From assembly GCF_003945595.2 (NCBI RefSeq), contig NW_024104365.1, positions 5,055,049 through 5,119,048 on the forward strand: a stretch of 64,000 nt of DNA, given 5' to 3'. Positions 25,972-36,706 of this stretch are shown in pieces (the stretch's first letter is position 1; each line of letters opens with the position of its first letter). The stretch is from Pipra filicauda (lineage: Eukaryota; Chordata; Aves; Passeriformes; Pipridae). Both the position numbers and the translations under genes were made by a program. The notes under the pieces were generated by a model. It had not been told where the DNA came from. It saw only the letters and a list, made by a program, of their open reading frames with translations, and did no database searches.

Positions 25972-27010
25972 ATCACAGAATCACAGATTATGTTGAGTTG
26001 TAAGGGATCCACAAAGATCATCAAGTCCAGCTCCTGGCCTTCATTCTGCTCAGCCACTCCTCATACGGCCTCCCCTCAAGGCCCTTGACCATCTTCATTG
26101 CCCTCCTTTGGACGCTCTCTAACAGCTTAATATCTTTTTTATATTTTGGTGACAAAAACTGCACACAATATTCAAGGTGAGGCCGCACCAGTGCAGAGCA
26201 GAGCGGGACAATCCCCTCCCTCGACCGGCTGGTGATGCTTTGCCTGATGCCCCCCAGGACATGGTTGGCCCTCCGGCTGCCAGGGCACTGCTGACTCATA
26301 TTCAACTTGCCATCAGTCAGGACCTCAGGTTCATTCCCAAGGCACTGCTTTCTAGCACCTCATTTCCCAGCTTGTATGAACACATAGGGTTGCCCCATCC
26401 CAGGTGCAGAATCCTGCACTTCCCCTTGTTGAACTTCATATGGTCGGTGATTGCCCAGTCCCCTAATTTGTTGAGGTCTCTCTGCAGGGCCTCCCTGCCT
26501 TCAAGGGAGTCTACAGCTCCTCCCAGGTTTGTGTCATCTGCAAATTTGCTTAGTATCCCTTCCAGTCCTGCATCCAAGTCATTTATGAGATGCTGAAGAG
26601 CACAGGGCCCAAGATGGAGCCCTGTGGAACCCCACTAGTGACAGGTCACCAGTCTGATGTTCCCCCATTCACTATTACCCTCTGTGCTCCACCTGTGAGC
26701 CAACTGCTCATCCACCACATGATGTGTTTATCCAGCTGTGGGCTGGACATTGTGTCCAGAAGGATCCTGTGAGAAACATTATCGAAAGCTGTACTGAAAT
26801 ACAAAAAGATTACCTCAAGTGGCTTCCCTTGATCAACTAGCTGGGTTACCTTGGATAAGCAGGACTTCCTCCTCATGAAGCTGTCCTGGCTGTGACCAAT
26901 GCCTGCCTTGTCTTACAGGTGTTTTTCAATACTACACAGAATAATCTTTTCCAGAACTTTAACAGGCACTGAGGTGAGACAGACAGGTCTGTAGTTTCCA
27001 GGGTCCTCAA
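25972..27010 (-). mobile_element. CR1 fragment with reverse-transcriptase remnants
   Basis: The longest CR1 copy here, about 1.04 kb. On the minus strand three broken frames show parts of the CR1 reverse transcriptase. First comes the segment around SHRILLDTM with the FxxFSTAFD motif near 26770-26800, then the FADDT box (26533-26544, the YxDD-type catalytic motif), then the C-terminal part with [11 protein letters not shown] near 26170. The 3' end is TCACAGAATCACAGATTA at 25972. The frames are broken and the copy is inactive. Confidence 0.92.
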
Positions 27011-29636
27011 CTCATTAGGAAATCCAACCATTGTCTTTGAGATACACTGATTTTCCCCGTCTGAAAAGCTGAATTTCTGCATTTCTGCAAGAGTTTTAGA
27101 ACTCAAGAGCTCTACCAGGTATCTGAAGTTAACTTATAAAGCCCAAGGCTGTCTTAAGATACCAGTTCTAGCCTTCAAGTTATCAAATCTATTTTACACA
27201 TCCAAATCAAAAAAAGAAGAGCTGCACAGAGCAATTTGAGAATAACTCATATTTCATCCTGCTTTCCCATATCTCGAGTTTCTTCTACAGAATGTTAATT
27301 TTGACATGGGGGAAACAACTTTTGCTGCATTATCTGGCATATTTAAACATTTTCATTATCTGCATATTTAATAAGGGCATTTGATTGACAGCAAGGCAAA
27401 AACAGATTAAATTTCATATGCTAAACATTATCTTAATTGCTTATTATCCTTTAATATCAGCTTAACTTAATACAGGGTAATTTTGTCACTGAGATAAATT
27501 ATCATTAACATACCATTGAACAAGACACCACATACACCTCCTGAAGTCCTACTGATCTGTATGGAACATGACTGGAGTAACTCTCATCACCACTTAAAGA
27601 GATCATTTCCAATTATACATAATACTAAAGTGGAATTGAAAACTGCTCTTGGTAAGATTGCTGGTTTAAGAGATAGACTTGTCATCCCCATAGTCTTCTC
27701 CCTCAGATATAAATGTATTTGGGTGGCCAGAGGCATCAAATTAAGTCACGTGTCAAGTCTGAAGTCAAAACAACATCAACAATGCACAAGAGGATATTCA
27801 GCAAGGATGTCAAGCAGAAAATAGAAAAAACTGAACCAAATAATCAAGAAAAATATTATGTGCCTCACACCCTAATGGAAAGCTGACTGTCAAATAAGTT
27901 TTCAGTTTAGCCAACCGAACTGTACTTGTCTGTTCAGCAGACAGAAAGAACGTATGAGATGTCAAAGGCTGACAAGAAAGCTGGCTTCATTCTGTGATGA
28001 AAACTAGTTTGGCAAACCACAGCTGTTTCATGTTTTTTTTCTATACAGTCAAGTTATTTAGTGTGTCAGCTGACTAAAGTCTTTAGTCCCAATGAAGAGC
28101 AATCTGAAAATTTAAGATATACTACTGACATGCTGTTTTCAGTCCTCTTTCATCAATACCAACTTAAGAACATTTATAAAACAGAAAAAAACAAGCATAT
28201 TTTAGTAATATGAGCTAATAAACCTCTTTTAAAGATGGGAAAAAACTTTTTTTACTTTTCTAAGTCTAGTCATACATTGTTGGCTGTAAAAATGGATGTA
28301 ACAGTAGCCGTAACAAAAAGTTAGAGAATCTACTCAAGCTCAGAGGTATTCACAGTTCACTTTTATCTGCTACTGCAAGTAGCGACTGGATGATTTGCAT
28401 CATTGCTCAGCACATTCTGCTGCAGAGATGTTCAGTCAGAAGTGATATTTGGTTGTACAGATCTGGACAGATCACCCACCATGAACTAGTAGTTTGAATT
28501 CTTTCCCACCTCCAGATTCTACACTGCAAGCCTAGTTAATGGAAAACAGCTTCAGTAGTTTTTCAGTACTGGAAAACCTCAGTACTTCCTCACAAGCAAG
28601 TGATCACAGAAAGAGCACATTAGTAACCAATGCTGCACTATGTCTCAGTTGACAAGCCAGTTCAAAAAATCCTGGGGAGATGCTCTATAGAAGAGCTTTG
28701 AGATGCAGCTTTGGAAAGAAAGTGGGTCTTTAAAGCCACACATCTGAATAGAATACTCCACTATTATAATGCTGCTAAGACTCCTTTTTTCACCAGATCA
28801 GCCCAAGAGATTTTTCAGATAACAAAGCCCAGAAACATCAACAGCTAAGAAACAGGTCAACCAGTCAAACTTACAGAAGCAAAGACTTTTTAAAAGACTT
28901 TTATAGCAAAGAACAATACTATCCCACCTAAACTCCTTTAAAAAAGTACAATTTCATTCCAAATATCGCAATGTTCAACAAAAAGAGTTACAGTACATTA
29001 ACAGGAGGAAGAAAATGTAGAATGTAAATGTAAACCTGCAAGTACTAGCCTTTTATTTCATTATTTGAGCAGTTTGTGTTCAGGAACATTGAAGTTCAGT
29101 GATAAAATGAACAGTATTTATGATTGTAGGAGAGACATATCAGCAGGGTCAAAACATGTCTGAAACGGAAAGGTGAACTTCAGCACTAGACTGTACATGA
29201 GACAAATGGGGATTTTGCTTCATGCATCAAGCTAACAGAAAAGGATCACAAACCTGATATGAATGTTAAGTCACAATGAATGGTAAGTCACTAATTTTGC
29301 TTTATAAAATACTGATGAAGACCTTATCCAGAATAAGATTAAGCCAGTACACCACTTCATAACTTCACTTCTTTATTCGCCATAAAATTCTACAGAATAT
29401 GCTGTTATGGTATAAATACCTGGGATATCAGTGTCTATCACCCTACTGTGTATTTGAATTAATTAAAGAATCATTTTCCAACTCATCCCAATGATACTAG
29501 TCATAAGTGAACTAAGGAAAAAGCTTCTCAAGGTAGACAAGGGAATGGCAAGGTTACCAATTACTGCAAAAGAAACATTTGTGTCATGAAAATACCTATC
29601 TCTTTCATGATCCCTCAGTGCAAAAAATATTTTAAA

Positions 29637-29656
29637 ATATATATATATACATATAT
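29637..29656. repeat. Microsatellite (AT)n
   Basis: AT alternation with one AC step. Confidence 0.9.
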
Positions 29657-30218
29657 TCTTCTTCCACTCTTACCAAGAAACACTTGATCCCTGGGGAATT
29701 GCTAATACATTCCGAATGTTCATTACATGTGCATGCGCTAGCACCTTGTGGAAAGCTGTCAGTATCCAGGTGGACCCCCAGCTGTGCATATCAGGTCTTT
29801 TATAAATTACATCACCCATATTTAAGAAAAGAGCAATTTAATTTTAAAGCCTTTGTTTTATTAAAGAGAGGTATTCGTCTTTCAATCACAGCTACAGTAT
29901 TTGTTACTCTCACAACACACAGCTATAACAAGACAGTGTCCCGAAAGGCAGTTTAAAAAAGTTAGACAAGACCATATTTAGCATTAGCAAGAGCAAAACA
30001 CAAATGACAGATCAGCTTCCAGGATCAGGAACCCCAGCACCAAAACCAATTTACTAACACAGGGTTAAGTGCTTACTGAAGCATTCCCCTTGGAGATAAC
30101 AAAACCACAAGAAAAACAAATGCATACCATGAATAAGAGCCTTAGGAGAGAAGCTCTTAAAAGTCTTGCTGAGGCTGTTTAAGATGTCACCACCTGCATA
30201 CAGACAGGTCAAAAAAAC

Positions 30219-30234
30219 CTCTCTCTCTCTCTCT
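30219..30234. repeat. Microsatellite (CT)n
   Basis: Eight CT units about 30 bp before a CR1 copy. Confidence 0.9.
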
Positions 30235-30262
30235 GTCCCAGATGCCTCCGTTCAGCATCTAA

Positions 30263-30633
30263 CAGAATCACAGAACTGTTAAATGCTGGAAGGGACCTCT
30301 GGAGATCATCCAGTCCAACCTCCCTGCCAAGGTAGGGTCACTTAAAACAGGTTACACAGCAACGCATCCAGGTGGGTTTGGAATGTTTCCAGAGAGGGAG
30401 AATCCACGACCCCCTGGGCAGCCTGTTCCAGTGCTCTGCCACCCTCAATGAAAAGCAGTTCCTCCTGATCTTGAGGTGAACTGCTTCTGTTTTAATTTAT
30501 GGCCATTGCTCCTCGTCCTGTTGCTGGGCACCACTGAAAAGAATGTGGCAGCATCCTCTTGACACCTGCCTTTGACATATTTATATGCACTGATGAGATC
30601 CCCTCTCAGTCTTCTTTTCCACGGACTAAACAC
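30263..30633 (-). mobile_element. CR1 fragment next to the DOCK9 CpG island
   Basis: Begins AGAATCACAGAACTG, followed by GGAAGGGACCTCTGGAGATCATC and the usual CR1 3' body, to the segment equivalent to 'gagaggggatctcatc'. It lies in intron 1, about 200 bp inside the edge of the CpG island. Confidence 0.92.
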
Positions 30634-31233
30634 CTTAACGCAAATTTACTTTCAGCAGTTCAAATTAGATGAACGCGCTGAATTGTGCACTGAAAAAGGC
30701 AACTACCATGAGCTAGTACGGTACAGACAGCAGGGACAAACAACACACTAAAACATTCCTGCTACACTTGCCAGCATTCATCTTCCATTCTACACGACAC
30801 AACAAAAAACCTGCGTATTAGTTGTAAAGACAGTAGGAAGCAACGAGTTGAAAAATCTCTTTTGCGCCGCTATTTCGGCACACACGAAAGCGCTTCGGTC
30901 ACGTCAGGCCGGGAGCCAGCTGCGCCCGCTCGCTCCACAGGTGAAGTTTGCAGGGATGGGGCGGGAGCGCCCGGCCGTGCCCGCCGGGCGCCGCATCCCA
31001 CGGCGGGCGCGCTCCCTCGGCGGCCGGGAGCGTGCCCGCTCCGCCTGCGGCTGCTCCCGCACCTCGCCCCGCTGGGGCGGCCAAGGAGCCGCAAAGCCCG
31101 GGAGGGATCAAAGCCCGCACCGCCGCCGTGACATCCCGGGAGAGATCGAAGGGCCCGTCTCCCCCTCCGGGAACACCGCCGCAGCCCCGAGAGGCCCCGG
31201 CCGGAACCTCGCCCGGGCAGCCGCCGCACTCAC

Positions 31234-31347
31234 CAGCAGGACGGAGCCGCGCACCACCTCTGAGACGCTCTGCCGCAGCTCGGCCGCCGTGCCGGGCTTG
31301 CTCAGCGCCCGCGTGAACTTCCGAGTCTCCGGGGCCACGAGTGCCAT
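31234..31347 (-). CDS. DOCK9: DOCK9 first coding exon (CpG-island promoter), partial gene
   Basis: First coding exon of a zizimin-subfamily DOCK protein, a guanine-nucleotide exchange factor that activates CDC42 at membranes. The ATG (31347-31345) sits in a strong start context (GCAGCCATGG). The 38 codons read MALVAPET, then [11 protein letters not shown], then [18 protein letters not shown]. From family knowledge the [11 protein letters not shown]...VRGSVLL stretch agrees with DOCK9; DOCK11 differs at several places and DOCK10 is much more diverged. The exon stops in phase 0 at CTG, directly followed by a consensus GTGAGT donor (31233 downward). The next residues of the family (an AKPKLIEPLDYE-like exon) were not found at lower coordinates, so the rest of the gene, including the PH, DHR1 and DHR2 domains, lies outside the window. 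The first residues differ from the human form I remember, which is common for first exons. DOCK9 rather than DOCK11 is an inference from residue identity. Confidence 0.9.
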
Positions 31348-31513
31348 GGCTGCTCCTGCCTCCGCGCCCGCCCGCCCGCTCCCTCCCTCCCTCGGCGCGG
31401 GGCCGCCCGCTGCCCTCCCGGCGCGGCCGCCGGAGGGACGGTCGGACGGACAGCCGGGGGCGGCCGTCGAGGGGCGGGCAGGGAGCGCAGCTCCGCCGGG
31501 AGCCTCAGGCAGC

Positions 31514-31557
31514 CCCTCCCTCCTTCCCTCCCTCCTTCCCTGCTTCCCTCCCTGCCC
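31514..31557 (-). promoter_or_regulatory. G-rich tract, potential G-quadruplex in the DOCK9 5' region
   Basis: The plus strand is a run of CCCTCC/TTCC units. The DOCK9-sense strand is therefore a purine tract with many GGG runs separated by 1-5 bases (for example GGGCAGGGAGGGAAGCAGGG), which fits the usual quadruplex pattern. It lies about 170-210 bases upstream of the start codon, so it is either in the 5' UTR or just upstream of the transcription start. Confidence 0.55.
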
Positions 31558-31724
31558 TGATTGGCGCGGCCGCCAGCTGGGCGGGGGGCGGGACCTCGCC
31601 GTGCCCACCTGTTCCCGCAGCGCCGCTCTGATTGGGCGCCCGGTTACCTGCCCGGCTGCGGCTCCGCGCCCTCATTGGCTCAGCGCGGACCCGGGACGGC
31701 AGCGGGGGGCGGGGCCGGCCCGAG

Positions 31725-31743
31725 CCGGAAGTTCCCGCCCAAT
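31725..31743 (+). promoter_or_regulatory. Overlapping ETS, E2F and CCAAT motifs
   Basis: CCGGAAGT (ETS/GABP type, 31725-31732) runs into TTCCCGCC (E2F type, 31732-31739), which runs into CCAAT (31739-31743). All three are on the plus strand at the upstream edge of the DOCK9 CpG island. Binding is inferred from the motifs only. Confidence 0.5.
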
Positions 31744-31880
31744 GCCGAGCGGCACCGCCCCCGGCGGGGAGTGGCGGCCGCGGCTCTGTCCCGGTCGTCT
31801 GCCCGGGCTCTGCCCCCGTGGCTGCTGCTCCTGTTTGTTCCTGTATCAGGGAGGGAGGTGATCCTGCCTCCTCTGCTTAG

Positions 31881-32400
31881 CCCTAGAGAGGCCACATCTG
31901 GAGTGCTGTGTCCAGCTCTGGGCTCCTCAGTGCAAGAGAGACATGGAGCTCCTGGAGGGGTCCAGCGGAGGGCAACAAACATGATTAAGGAACTGGAACA
32001 TCTCTTTTTGGGAAAGGGCGAGGGAACTGGGCCTATTCAGCCTTGAAAAGAGACGACTGAGAGGGGAGCTCGTCAATGTGTGTAAGTATCTGAAGGGAGG
32101 GTGCCAAGAGGATGGATCCAGGCTCTTCTCGGCTGTGCCAAGAAATAGGACAAGAGACAGCAGGCAGAAACTGATGGACAGGAAGTTCCTGAACATGAGG
32201 AAGAACTTTACTGTGTGGGTGACCATGCACTGGAACAGATTGCCCAGAGAGGTTGCGAAGTCTCCCTCACTGGAGATGTTCAAGAACCACCTGGACACAA
32301 TCCTGTGCCATGTGCTCTGGGATGACCTGCTTGAACAGGGACATTGGACCAGATGACCCACTGTGGTCCCTTCCAACCTTACCCACTCTGTGATTCTGTA
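31881..32400 (+). mobile_element. CR1 fragment immediately upstream of the DOCK9 promoter
   Basis: Starts near 'gaggccacatctggagtgctgtgtccag' and ends in TGTGATTCTGTA. It begins about 40 bp from the end of the CpG island, so the promoter cannot extend far without running into this insertion. First of three CR1 copies in the same orientation. Confidence 0.92.
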
Positions 32401-32572
32401 CCTTTAGACATACCCCACACATACGTGGAGCTGTATAAGTGAGAGGATCCAAAAACTTGGATAATGGGTGCTGGAGCTGCAGCACCCTCAGTGTGGAACA
32501 AGTGCATGCACCGCTCATGCATCCAACTTTGTCTCTGAGGTTTTCCTTTGTACTTTTTTGTCCTCATGAAAA

Positions 32573-33233
32573 CATCTTTATTGATGATTTAGATGAGGGG
32601 ATTGAGTCCATCATCAGCAAATTTGCTGATGACACCAAATTGGGAGGGAGTGTCGACCTGCTGGAAGGCAGGAGGGCTCTGCAGAGGGATCTGGATAGAC
32701 TGGAGAGATGGGCTGATTCCAATGGGATGAAGTTCAATAAAGCCAAGTGCCGGGTCCTGCACTTTGTGCAGCGCTACAGGCTGGGCACAGAGTGGCTGGA
32801 AAGCAGTGGGGGTACTAATTGACAGGTCAACATGAGCCAACAGTGTGCCCAGGTGGCCAAGAAGGCCAATGGGATCTTGTCCTGTATCAAAAATAGCGTG
32901 GCCAGCAGGACCAGGGAAGTGATCCTTCCCCTGTACTCTGCGTTGGTGAGGCCACACCTTGAGTATTGTGTTCAGTTCTGGGCCCCTCAGTTCCTGTTCC
33001 AGAGAAGAGCAACAAGGCTGGTGAAGGGACTGGAGCATAAGTCCTATGGGGAGAGGCTGAGGGAGCTAAGAGAGGAATGACCTCATCAATGCATATAAAT
33101 ATCTCAGGGGAAATAAGTTAATCAGGAGAAAATGTCGGGCAAAAGAGGTGGTGCCAGGACGCAGATTGGACGTGGCACTGAGTGCCATGATCTAGTAAAT
33201 GGACTGCTCAGTGACAGATTCTATGATTCTATG
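32573..33233 (+). mobile_element. CR1 fragment with FADD box
   Basis: Translates in part to [20 protein letters not shown] (FADD at 32622-32633), the CR1 reverse-transcriptase catalytic region, then [12 protein letters not shown] near 32950. It ends TCTATGATTCTATGA at 33233. The body after 33090 is shortened by an internal deletion before the 3' end. Confidence 0.92.
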
Positions 33234-33280
33234 AATAGTTTCTATTTGTAGGCAAATTTGCTCACATGTCTTCGGTCGAG

Positions 33281-33735
33281 TAAGGCCCACAAAGGTGATG
33301 AGGGGTCTGGAGCATCTCTCTAAGGAGGAGAGACTGCAGTGAGCTGAACCTGTTTAGTCTGGAGAAGAGAAGACTAAGAGGGAATCTCATCAATGCATAT
33401 AAATATCTCATATTAATCTGTCAAAAGGGTGGTGCCAGACTCTTTTCAGTGGTGCTCAGTGACAGGACAAGGAGTAATGGCCATAAACTAAAATAGAAGA
33501 AGTTCACCTCAAGATGAGGAAGAACTTCTTTTCTTTTAGGGTGGCAGAGCACTGGAACAGGCTACCCAGGGAGGGTGTGGATTCTCCCTCTCTGGAAACA
33601 TTCCAAACCCACCTGGATGCATTGCTGCGTAACCTGCTCCAAGTGACGCTGGGGTTGGTCCAACCCTAGGGGTTGGATGAGATGATATCCAGAGGTCCTT
33701 TCCAACCCTGACAATTCGATTCTGTGATTCTGTGA
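33281..33735 (+). mobile_element. CR1 fragment
   Basis: From 'aaggcccacaaaggtgatgaggggtctggagc' to GATTCTGTGATTCTGTG. It has a complete 3' end of its own, so it is an independent insertion and not part of the copy just before it. Confidence 0.92.
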
Positions 33736-36417
33736 AAGCATGGGTGCCTCTAGCTTGCTTAATTACTGTGAATTCCTGCTGAGAGCCTGGCTAGCAGCAG
33801 TGCTGGAAGGCGTGCAGGCATTAGACACATTTAAATGCTTCGAGCATTTGAGAGCATTAGGGCTTGCGCACCTTTATCTTCTTAAGCATCTTTTTATATA
33901 AACTCACAACACTTCCCTACACTGAATATACAGCTTACCACTGATGGAGGGAGCAACTGAGTGCTGTGCACAAGGGGTAGAGGACCTTTCAGGTGCAAAA
34001 AAATAGCACAAAGTGCTTGTGTCTGAAGATACGTACTCAGAAATGAACGCTGGATAAAGGCCTACTTTTTTGGATGCTTCACAGACACATCTGTAACTAA
34101 TAAGGTTCTAAATAATTGAGGTAATTCCTTCAGAAAGACATAGGATAAAAAACGTTTGAACATACAAATTTGTAGCTTACACAGAGTTTTTGTCGGTGAA
34201 GGATCTCTTCTGGAGATACTTTGCAGACCTGCATCAAAGGCTCGTTTATTCAAACACACAAGCTGTGGCTTTTTAGTAGGATGTCTGTCACAACTGGAGT
34301 GTTCATATTAGTTTATACCTTCTTTAAGAAAGATAATGTGCAGAGAGGGTGACCTATCAGGCTCACTAAAGATCACTAGAGTTTCTGACTTCACAAATCC
34401 AAGATCTGATGTGTTTATGAGTCAATGTTTAGGCTGATAAGTCAGAAAATTGAGTAAGGGTGAGACAGTATCTGAATACAGAGCTGGATGAGCAGCTAGG
34501 TAGATATTTAGCTGGAATGAGCTATCTTAAGATCCTCTTTTTAATTTTTGTATCCCAGTCTGTAGGATATGTCTAGATCTCAAACCTCCACAAGTAAACA
34601 TGCCCTAGATTTTATCTAAATAATTGATGATTTTTTTCTAAAATAAAATCATATGTTAATTTCAGAGCTCTCAGGTGCTTTGAACTCTGACAATTCTGAC
34701 CAAAATAAAAATAGTCGACTGATGTTATGGTTGCTTGAATGTAAAATGGAATAATTTAACTATATTTGCTGTCTCTAAATATTTCCCATATATATTATGC
34801 ACTTTGCTGGGAAAGGTTCAGTGTTCTGAGTCTGAAAAACTCTGCATGACACCTGTATAGATAGAGATATGTAGGAAAAATACATCAAATAGGCCAATAG
34901 TAGTTTATTTAAGAAAACTGTACAGGATACCCAAAATATGATGTTATGGCAATCATCCAAGTTTCTTTTCAGCTAAATGCATTCAGTTAAAGAAAGAAAA
35001 AGAAAGTGACAGTTTTGTGTATAAAACAAAAGGAAAAATGGGGAAGCTGATAAGCAGGAATGGTAAATTACAGTTGTGAAACAATAAGAATGACTCATAG
35101 TAGCTAAATATATGAATGAAAAGTCTGAACTTGTTGCCTACAGGACAAGAGGAATACATTTTTTAAAATTTCAGGATCAAGAAAGGAAAAAATCTAGACA
35201 GTGGCATGGTTTCCCTGCTACTTCAACATACACAACTTCCAGTAACAATGCTGATGTATAAAAGCATTTATTTTTTTAATAGAAACCTGGATAGTATAGT
35301 AATACTTTCTGGATATAATTGCAAATGTTTTATTCAATCAGTACTTAGTAAGGATGCTAAATAGCAACTGGCGAAGGTTAAAACATTTAAATTTTCAGGA
35401 CCAACTAAGTCATGTCACAAAATTCTATGGGATTCTAAATCATTCATGGTAATAATCAACCTGTGTTTGCTCCAGAAATGAAGAAGAGAAACTGATTTGG
35501 CGTCTATTAGAAATGTAAAACAAAGGGGGTTTGGAGCTAAAATAGCATGACAAGAATTCCCATGCAGATCTGAAAAGTAATCGTATCTTGAAAATCATCA
35601 TTGATTGGAGACCTCTTTAGCAAAGTACATCAAGGATTTGGTTTTATCCCAATCCTATTAATAATATTTATTAACTTAGGTAAAGAAAACATGAAATAAT
35701 CGCTAATAACAGATGCAGCCAGAAATATTTATAGGGAGGAAAGGCATCTAAGTACAAAGAATATTTTAAAGTCAAATTAGAAAGATGTTATAGTATGGTT
35801 ATGAACAACTCAAAAAGATTAATGTTTATGGTACAAACTTTTCATTTAAAATTAAGAAGTATTAATGATGTTTTTATATATAACATTCCTTGAACTTTTA
35901 CTGAAATAGTGGTATTTCATTTAATGCAAATAATTGACAAACTGGAAAAGCCAGGGAAATCTGCCTTGCAGTAAGAGAATGAAGAAGCATCTGTTTAGCT
36001 TATACAAAACCTTGATCATAATGTGCTAGAATTTGCAAGAAAATTTCAAATATTAAAAGTTTCTTTAATCTGTCAGGTAAGATGACAGTGAAAACCAATA
36101 AATGGCAGGTGAAATTCTACTCAGAATATGCACAGGATCCTTTTCTTTTAGACACAAGGGGAGTTATTTGGTATAATATCCCTAAGGAGCCACTACACTC
36201 TATTTCCCAATTTCTAAATCAAGATCCAATAGCTTTTCTAAATCCTGGGCTCTAAGTCATCCATCAAGTTATGGAACTCAAAGCAGAGTTGATGTTATAA
36301 AATTTTTTGGCTTATGTTGCTATGGAGGTCAAGCTCGATGATCATCATAAGCTTTCTGGCCTCAAATCCTTGCAGTTAGGAAAAGAACTGACAAGATAAT
36401 GGCCATCAAAAGTACTG
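33736..36417. other. Intergenic sequence upstream of DOCK9
   Basis: AT-rich; a 7-bp hairpin near 33834-33850 (AAATGCT-TCG-AGCATTT) is the only structure noted. Confidence 0.6.
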
Positions 36418-36706
36418 ATCTCTTCACTCTAGTGCCCAGTGACAGGACTCATGGAAATGGCATGAAGCTGAGTCAGAGGAGGTTTAGGTTGGATATCAGG
36501 AAACGTTTTTCACCCAGAGGGTGGTTGGGCACTGGAACAGGCTCCTCAGAGAAGTGGTCACAGCACCAAGCCTGACAGAGTTCAAGAAGCATTTGGACAA
36601 TGCTCTCAGGCACATGGTGTGAGTCTTGGGCTGTCCTGCATAGGGCCAGGAGTTGGACTCATGCAGATGAGTCCCTTCCAGTTCATCATATTCTATGATT
36701 CTTTGA
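36418..36706 (+). mobile_element. CR1 fragment
   Basis: 'gtgcccagtgacaggac', 'ggttggatatcaggaaacg', 'gggcactggaacaggctcc' and the end TTCTATGATTCTTTG identify a short CR1. The 'cacggcaccaagcctgacagag'-like middle marks a CR1 subfamily different from the copies around the DOCK9 promoter. Confidence 0.9.

Larger units (their letters stand above)
27011..30262. other. Intronic sequence of DOCK9
   Basis: (AT)n at 29637 and (CT)n at 30219. No exon or TE recognised. Confidence 0.6.
30840..31840. promoter_or_regulatory. DOCK9: CpG island promoter of DOCK9
   Basis: A stretch of about 1 kb with very high G+C and dense CpG in otherwise AT-rich DNA, covering the first coding exon, its 5' leader, upstream promoter and start of intron 1. 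No TATA box stands out. On the DOCK9 (minus) strand there are three CCAAT boxes, seen as ATTGG at 31560-31564, 31631-31635 and 31674-31678. Sp1-type GC boxes lie at 31579-31592 and around 31701-31716. On the plus strand an ETS site, an E2F-like site and a CCAAT box overlap at 31725-31743. Transcription probably starts from several points upstream of 31347. The symmetric motif content would also allow divergent transcription. The large plus-strand open frames here are an effect of base composition. Confidence 0.88.

Noticed and set aside
26177..26596. 139-codon plus-strand frame
   Set aside because: Antisense of CR1 reverse-transcriptase sequence; CR1 antisense often stays open by chance.
31348..31608. 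N-terminal extension of the DOCK9 exon to 31608
   Set aside because: The upstream start would be a GTG, not an ATG. The extension is low-complexity and crosses GC boxes and a CCAAT box; the ATG at 31347 has an excellent context and fits the family length.
30848..31861. Plus-strand open frame of 337 codons across the CpG island
   Set aside because: All frames stay open here because of the high G+C. The product is low-complexity Ala/Pro/Arg/Gly with no domain, and the real coding exon is on the other strand.
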